This document shows positions 60,578-64,000 of a stretch of DNA of 64,000 nucleotides, piece by piece (within the stretch, counting starts at the first letter, position 1; each line of letters begins with the position of its first letter). Location of the stretch: positions 1 to 64,000 of the forward strand of contig NZ_KB898478.1 of assembly GCF_000377645.1 (NCBI RefSeq). Reading direction: 5' to 3'. A program made the translations under genes and the position numbers. The notes beneath the pieces were generated by a model. It saw only the letters and a list, made by a program, of their open reading frames with translations. It did no database searches and had not been told where the DNA came from. This DNA is from Thiomonas sp. FB-6. Lineage in GTDB: Bacteria; Pseudomonadota; Gammaproteobacteria; Burkholderiales; Burkholderiaceae_C.

Positions 60578-61987
60578 ATGAATTCGACGGATTCCGAGGA
60601 GTTCCGGCAACGCGGCCTCGGCGCGGTGGCGCTGCTGGTGGCCGGCACCTTCTTCATGGAGAACCTGGACGCCACGGTGATCACTCCGGCCATTCCGCAG
60701 ATGGCCGCCAGCTTCGCGGTGCCCCCGGTGGCGCTGAACACCGGGGTGAGCGCCTACATGCTGACCCTGGGCGTGTTCATTCCGGCCAGCGGCTGGATCG
60801 CTGATCGCTTCGGCGCGCGCAGGGTGTTCGCCTCGGCGATCGTGCTGTTCACCCTCGCCTCCTGGCTGTGCGGCCACGCCGGCGGGCTCGCCGAATTCGT
60901 CGCCATGCGCGTGCTGCAGGGCATCGGCGGGGCGCTGATGGTGCCGGTGGGACGACTGGTGGTGCTGCGCGTGACCCCCAAGCAGCGCCTGGTGCAGGCC
61001 ATCGCCACGCTGACCTGGCCGGCGCTGGTGGCCCCGGTGCTGGGCCCGCCGCTGGGCGGGCTGCTGGCGCAGCAGGCGAACTGGCGCTGGATCTTCTACC
61101 TCAACCTGCCACTGGGCCTGCTGGCGCTGCCGGCGGCCCTGCTGCTGGTGCCCGACACGCGGGGGCAGGCGGGCGAGCCCTTCGACTGGCGCGGCTTCGT
61201 GCTGTGCGCGGGCGCCCTGCTCGCGCTGCTGAGCGTGGCCGACATGCTGGCCGGCCCGCGCGTGCCCTGGATCCCCGCCACGGGCGCGGCGGCCTGCGGG
61301 CTGGCGCTGCTGTTCCTGGGCGTGCGGCACCTCCAGCGCAGCCCGCATCCGATGCTGCGGCTGTCGGCGCTGCGGGTGCCGAGCTTCGCCGTGACCGTGC
61401 GCGGCGGCTCGCTGTTCCGCATGGGGGTCAGCGCGGTGCCCTTCCTGCTGCCGCTGATGTTCCAGCTGGGCTTCGGCTACACGCCGCTGCAGGCCGGCGG
61501 CATGCTGATGGCCGTGTTCGCCGGCAACCTGCTGATGAAACTGGGCACCACCCAGGTGCTGCGCCGCTTCGGCTTTCGCCGCGTGCTGGTGGTCAACGGC
61601 CTGCTCAACGCCTGCGCCATCGCCGCCTGCGCGGGCCTCGGGCCGGGCATGCCCCTGGCGCTGGTGTGCGCGGTCCTGTTCGCCGGGGGCATGACCCGCT
61701 CGATGCAGTTCACCGCCTTCAACACCCTGGCATTCGCCGACATCGAGCCGCGGGCCATGACGGCGGCCAACACCCTGTTCTCGGCGGTGTTCCAGCTGGC
61801 CATGGGCCTGGGCGTGGCGCTGGGCGCCGTGGCCTGGCACGCCGGCACGCTGCTGGCGCCGCAGGCAGCGCCGGCCTTCGCCTTTCGCATCGCCTTCGTG
61901 CTGGTGGCGGCGGTGTCGCTGCTCGGCGTGCGCGACAGCTTCGCGCTGCACCCGCACGCGGGGCAGCAGGTGGCGCGCGGCGCCTGA
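60578..61987 (+). CDS. MFS multidrug transporter, DHA2 type (EmrB/QacA-like)
   Basis: 469-residue protein with about fourteen hydrophobic helices. Family signs are FMENLDATVITPAIPQMA in helix 1 (Asp typical of DHA2 exporters), IPASGWIADRFGARRVF, the motif C-like LTWPALVAPVLGPPLGG and WRWIFYLNLPLGLL. Proton-driven export of hydrophobic or aromatic compounds is likely. Third MFS gene in a row; 69 bases follow the preceding stop. Confidence 0.9.
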   Translation: MNSTDSEEFRQRGLGAVALLVAGTFFMENLDATVITPAIPQMAASFAVPPVALNTGVSAYMLTLGVFIPASGWIADRFGARRVFASAIVLFTLASWLCGHAGGLAEFVAMRVLQGIGGALMVPVGRLVVLRVTPKQRLVQAIATLTWPALVAPVLGPPLGGLLAQQANWRWIFYLNLPLGLLALPAALLLVPDTRGQAGEPFDWRGFVLCAGALLALLSVADMLAGPRVPWIPATGAAACGLALLFLGVRHLQRSPHPMLRLSALRVPSFAVTVRGGSLFRMGVSAVPFLLPLMFQLGFGYTPLQAGGMLMAVFAGNLLMKLGTTQVLRRFGFRRVLVVNGLLNACAIAACAGLGPGMPLALVCAVLFAGGMTRSMQFTAFNTLAFADIEPRAMTAANTLFSAVFQLAMGLGVALGAVAWHAGTLLAPQAAPAFAFRIAFVLVAAVSLLGVRDSFALHPHAGQQVARGA

Positions 61988-62074
61988 GCGCGCGCCGCCG
62001 GAAGGCGGGCGCGGGCCCGCGGTGACTTAGCATCGAGGGCTTCGATGCAAGGGAACCAGCAGGGGAAACAGGCG

Positions 62075-62605
62075 ATGGATGCAGTCGAGATCGTGGGTTG
62101 CAGCTTCGAGCGCCACGCGGGAGCGATCCTGGACATTTTCAACGAGGCGATCGAGCACTCGACCGCGCTGTACGACTACAAGGCGCGCGAGCCGCAGAGC
62201 ATGGTGGCCTGGTTCGACGCCAAGCGCCGCGGCGGCTTCCCGGTGATCGGCGCCGAGGACGCCGCCGGCACCCTGCTGGCCTTCGGCAGCTACGGCAGCT
62301 TTCGCGCGTGGCCGGCCTACAAGTACACGGTGGAGCACTCGGTGTACGTGCACAAGGATCAGCGCGGCCGCGGGCTCGGGCGCCTGGTGATGCGGCGCCT
62401 GATCGAGGCCGCGCGCGAGCAGGGCCTGCACGCGATGATCGGCGGCATCGACGCCTCCAACGCCGGCAGCATCGCCCTGCACGACAGCCTGGGCTTCCGC
62501 CACGTGGGCACGCTGCCGCAGGTCGGCTTCAAGTTCGGCCGCTGGCTGGACCTGGCCTTCTACGAGTTGCTGCTGGACACGCCGGCGCGGCCGGTGGACG
62601 GCTGA
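62075..62605 (+). CDS. GNAT-family N-acetyltransferase (phosphinothricin acetyltransferase-like)
   Basis: 176-residue acetyltransferase. The acetyl-CoA loop is DQRGRGLGRLVMRRLIEAA (R/Q-x2-G-x-G/A), with HSVYVHKDQRG before it and NAGSIALHDSLGFRHVG after it. The PAT-like features are IFNEAIEHSTALYDY and the C-terminal GRWLDLAFYELLL. Likely to acetylate a small amine such as an amino-acid analogue. The ATG at 62075 places the fold directly at the N-terminus and has AGGGGA upstream; an ATG at 62045 would add ten polar residues. Confidence 0.88.
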   Translation: MDAVEIVGCSFERHAGAILDIFNEAIEHSTALYDYKAREPQSMVAWFDAKRRGGFPVIGAEDAAGTLLAFGSYGSFRAWPAYKYTVEHSVYVHKDQRGRGLGRLVMRRLIEAAREQGLHAMIGGIDASNAGSIALHDSLGFRHVGTLPQVGFKFGRWLDLAFYELLLDTPARPVDG

Positions 62606-62641
62606 GGCCGTGCACGCGCGCGGGCCGGGGTTCGGCGGGCC

Positions 62642-63586
62642 ATGAACACCGATCCGGCGGCCGGGCCCGGGGCGCGCCGCTTCCTGCTGGACCTGCCGCT
62701 GCGGCCGCCCTACGACTGGCCGGCCATGCTCGGCTTCCTGGCGCTGCGGGCGATTCCCGGCGTGGAGGCCGTGCACGGCGAGGCCTACGCGCGCAGCATC
62801 CGCGTGGACGATGCGCGCGGCTGGATGCTGGTGCGCCCGGCGCCGCGCGAATCGGCCTTGCGCGCCGAGCTGCATCTGGTCCAGGGCAGCCCGGGCCCCC
62901 GGCTGCTCGCCCGCCTGCGCCACCTGTTCGACCTCGACACCGATCCCGGACCCATGCTCGCCCACCTCGGACGCGACGCGCTGCTGGAGCCGCTGGTCGC
63001 CGCGCGCCCCGGGCTGCGGGTTCCGGGCGCCTGGGAGGGCTTCGAACTCGGCGTGCGCGCGGTGCTGGGGCAGCAGGTCACGCTGGGCGCGGCGCGCACC
63101 CTGGCCGCACGCCTGGTGGCGCTGCACGGCGAAGCCTTGCCGGCCCCGCCGGATGCGGTGTTCGCCGGCATCGATCGCCTGTTCCCCCGCGCCGCGCGGG
63201 TGGCCGAGGCGCAGGAGCTGGGCCTGGCGCTACGCATGCCCCGCGCCCGCGCCGCCGCGCTATGCGGGCTCGCGCGCGCGGCGGCGCAGGACCCGGGGCT
63301 GCTCGGCGACGGCACGGGCACGCAGGCGCTGGAAGCCTCGCTGGCGCGGCTGCGCGCGCTGCCCGGCATCGGCGACTGGACGGCGCAGTACATCGCGATG
63401 CGCGCGCTGCGCCAGCCGGACGCCTTTCCCGCCGGCGACGTCGGCCTGGCGCGGGCCGTCGCGGTGGACGGCCGGCGCCCCGGTGCGCCCGAGCTGCTCG
63501 CCCGGGCCGCCGCGTGGCGCCCCTGGCGCGCCTACGCGGCCTTGCACCTGTGGACGGCGGACGCCGGCGCGGGGCCGCGCAAGTGA
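62642..63586 (+). CDS. DNA-3-methyladenine glycosylase II (AlkA-like)
   Basis: 314-residue base-excision repair glycosylase. The N-terminal AlkA_N part (about 12-125) begins FLLDLPLRPPYDWPAMLGFL. The helix-hairpin-helix is LRALPGIGDWTAQYIAMRAL, followed by FPAGDVGL, in which Asp266 is the catalytic residue. GQQVTLGAARTLAARLV is also conserved. It removes 3-methyladenine and other alkylated purines. No Ada-type regulator gene is adjacent. Start at 62642, 36 bases after the GNAT gene, so the two may be cotranscribed. Confidence 0.9.
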   Translation: MNTDPAAGPGARRFLLDLPLRPPYDWPAMLGFLALRAIPGVEAVHGEAYARSIRVDDARGWMLVRPAPRESALRAELHLVQGSPGPRLLARLRHLFDLDTDPGPMLAHLGRDALLEPLVAARPGLRVPGAWEGFELGVRAVLGQQVTLGAARTLAARLVALHGEALPAPPDAVFAGIDRLFPRAARVAEAQELGLALRMPRARAAALCGLARAAAQDPGLLGDGTGTQALEASLARLRALPGIGDWTAQYIAMRALRQPDAFPAGDVGLARAVAVDGRRPGAPELLARAAAWRPWRAYAALHLWTADAGAGPRK

Positions 63587-63587
63587 C

Positions 63588-64000
63588 TCAATGGATGCGC
63601 CACTGCACGATGGTGTTCAGTCCTGAGCGGCTGAACAACAGCGGGCTTTGCGGGTTCTGGGTCTGCTGGGTGCTGCCGTACAGGGGCAGCGCGGTGCCGG
63701 AGATCGAGATGCTGGGCGAATAGGCCTTGCCCTCGCCCAGGTCGAGGTTGGCGGTGAGGTACTTGCCGTTCTGCTCGACCTTGTTGAGCGGGAAGGTGCC
63801 CGAGGGCAGGTCGAAAAAGTCGTAGTAGCCCTCGCCCGCCACGTTGCAGGCCTGCGCGACCGCCGACGGCGGCACGTAGATCGGCACCACCAGCACCCCG
63901 TTGACCACCAGCGGCAGGTCGGAGATGGTGGCGCCGGTCTGCAGCGGTGCGGGCGTGGTGCTGCTCGACAACTGGGTCCACCCCGAGGTGCCCCAGGAGT
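63588..64000 (-). CDS. Unrecognised protein, C-terminal 136 residues (runs off the window)
   Basis: Open from the window edge to a stop at 63588-63590. The visible sequence (for example LPLVVNGVLVVPIYVPPSAV and YYDFFDLPSGTFPLN) is rich in Ser, Thr, Gly and beta-strand-like segments, low in charge, with one Cys (AQACNVAG), and ends GLNTIVQWRIH. This is typical of a secreted or surface beta-rich protein, perhaps of pilus-tip type, but no family can be named. A TTG at 63971 could initiate, yet the frame stays open beyond it with similar composition, so the gene very likely starts outside. Confidence 0.6.
   Translation of the reverse strand, partial: SWGTSGWTQLSSSTTPAPLQTGATISDLPLVVNGVLVVPIYVPPSAVAQACNVAGEGYYDFFDLPSGTFPLNKVEQNGKYLTANLDLGEGKAYSPSISISGTALPLYGSTQQTQNPQSPLLFSRSGLNTIVQWRIH

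Noticed and set aside
60578-61987. Efflux pump operon with membrane-fusion and outer-membrane partners
   Set aside because: No EmrA- or TolC-like gene is adjacent; neighbours are another MFS gene and a GNAT gene.

Overview
The window is very GC-rich DNA (around 70%) with tightly packed, often overlapping genes. The gene families (HypT-like LysR regulator, CodB-type permease, protocatechuate 4,5-dioxygenase remnants, abm-type 2-aminobenzoyl-CoA genes, Liv-type transporters) point to a betaproteobacterium, most likely of the Burkholderiales. Most of it is an accessory catabolic region for aromatic, probably indolic, compounds. No rRNA, tRNA or CRISPR array was seen.

Layout. 1-2.3 kb: 5' part of a glutamate dehydrogenase gene (leaving the window), a divergent LysR regulator with a T-N11-A palindrome between them, and a rhodanese. 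2.4-7.4 kb: a giant c-di-GMP protein (MASE1, GAF, PAS, GAF, GGDEF, globin-like, GAF, EAL). 7.5-8.5 kb: a decayed stretch with a transposase stub, a 3'-damaged ligA and a twice-deleted ligB. 8.5-12 kb: a VOC protein, an NCS1 permease and an MFS transporter. 12-16.7 kb: isochorismatase-like protein, SDR, Rieske oxygenase pair 1 and an AraC regulator. 16.7-24 kb (minus strand): iorAB, an outer-membrane channel, isatin-hydrolase-like cyclase 1 and an FAD oxidoreductase, facing a frameshifted AraC gene. 25.1-35.6 kb: an abm-type operon (2-aminobenzoate-CoA ligase, MarR, 2-aminobenzoyl-CoA monooxygenase/reductase, SDR, two enoyl-CoA hydratases, two acyl-CoA dehydrogenases, thioesterase, RidA-like). 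35.8-37.2 kb: a lower-GC antitoxin/RES-toxin pair. 37.2-53.2 kb (minus strand): one long chain of genes that starts at a Rieske reductase beside a divergent MarR gene. It continues through Rieske pair 3, a CoA ligase, an Ltp2-like thiolase, a DUF35-SDR fusion, cyclase 2, an SDR, Rieske pair 2 and a V4R protein to a complete Liv-type ABC importer. 53.8-57.8 kb: 3-hydroxyacyl-CoA dehydrogenase, opine-dehydrogenase-like protein, alpha/beta hydrolase and a binding protein without a signal peptide. 57.9-64 kb: three MFS transporters, a GNAT, an AlkA-type glycosylase and the 3' end of an unrecognised gene.

How it may work together (inference). The 37-53 kb operon looks like a MarR-controlled indole-3-acetate (auxin) catabolic locus. 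ABC import and Rieske oxygenation would give 3-hydroxy-oxindole-3-acetate, followed by CoA activation. Retro-aldol cleavage by the Ltp2/DUF35 pair would give isatin and acetyl-CoA, and the cyclase-family hydrolase would convert isatin to isatinate. Isatinate is an aryl-glyoxylate. IorAB could decarboxylate it oxidatively to 2-aminobenzoyl-CoA, or it could pass through anthranilate and the CoA ligase. Either way it would enter the ACMR/beta-oxidation operon. The individual family assignments are firm; the joined pathway is a hypothesis.
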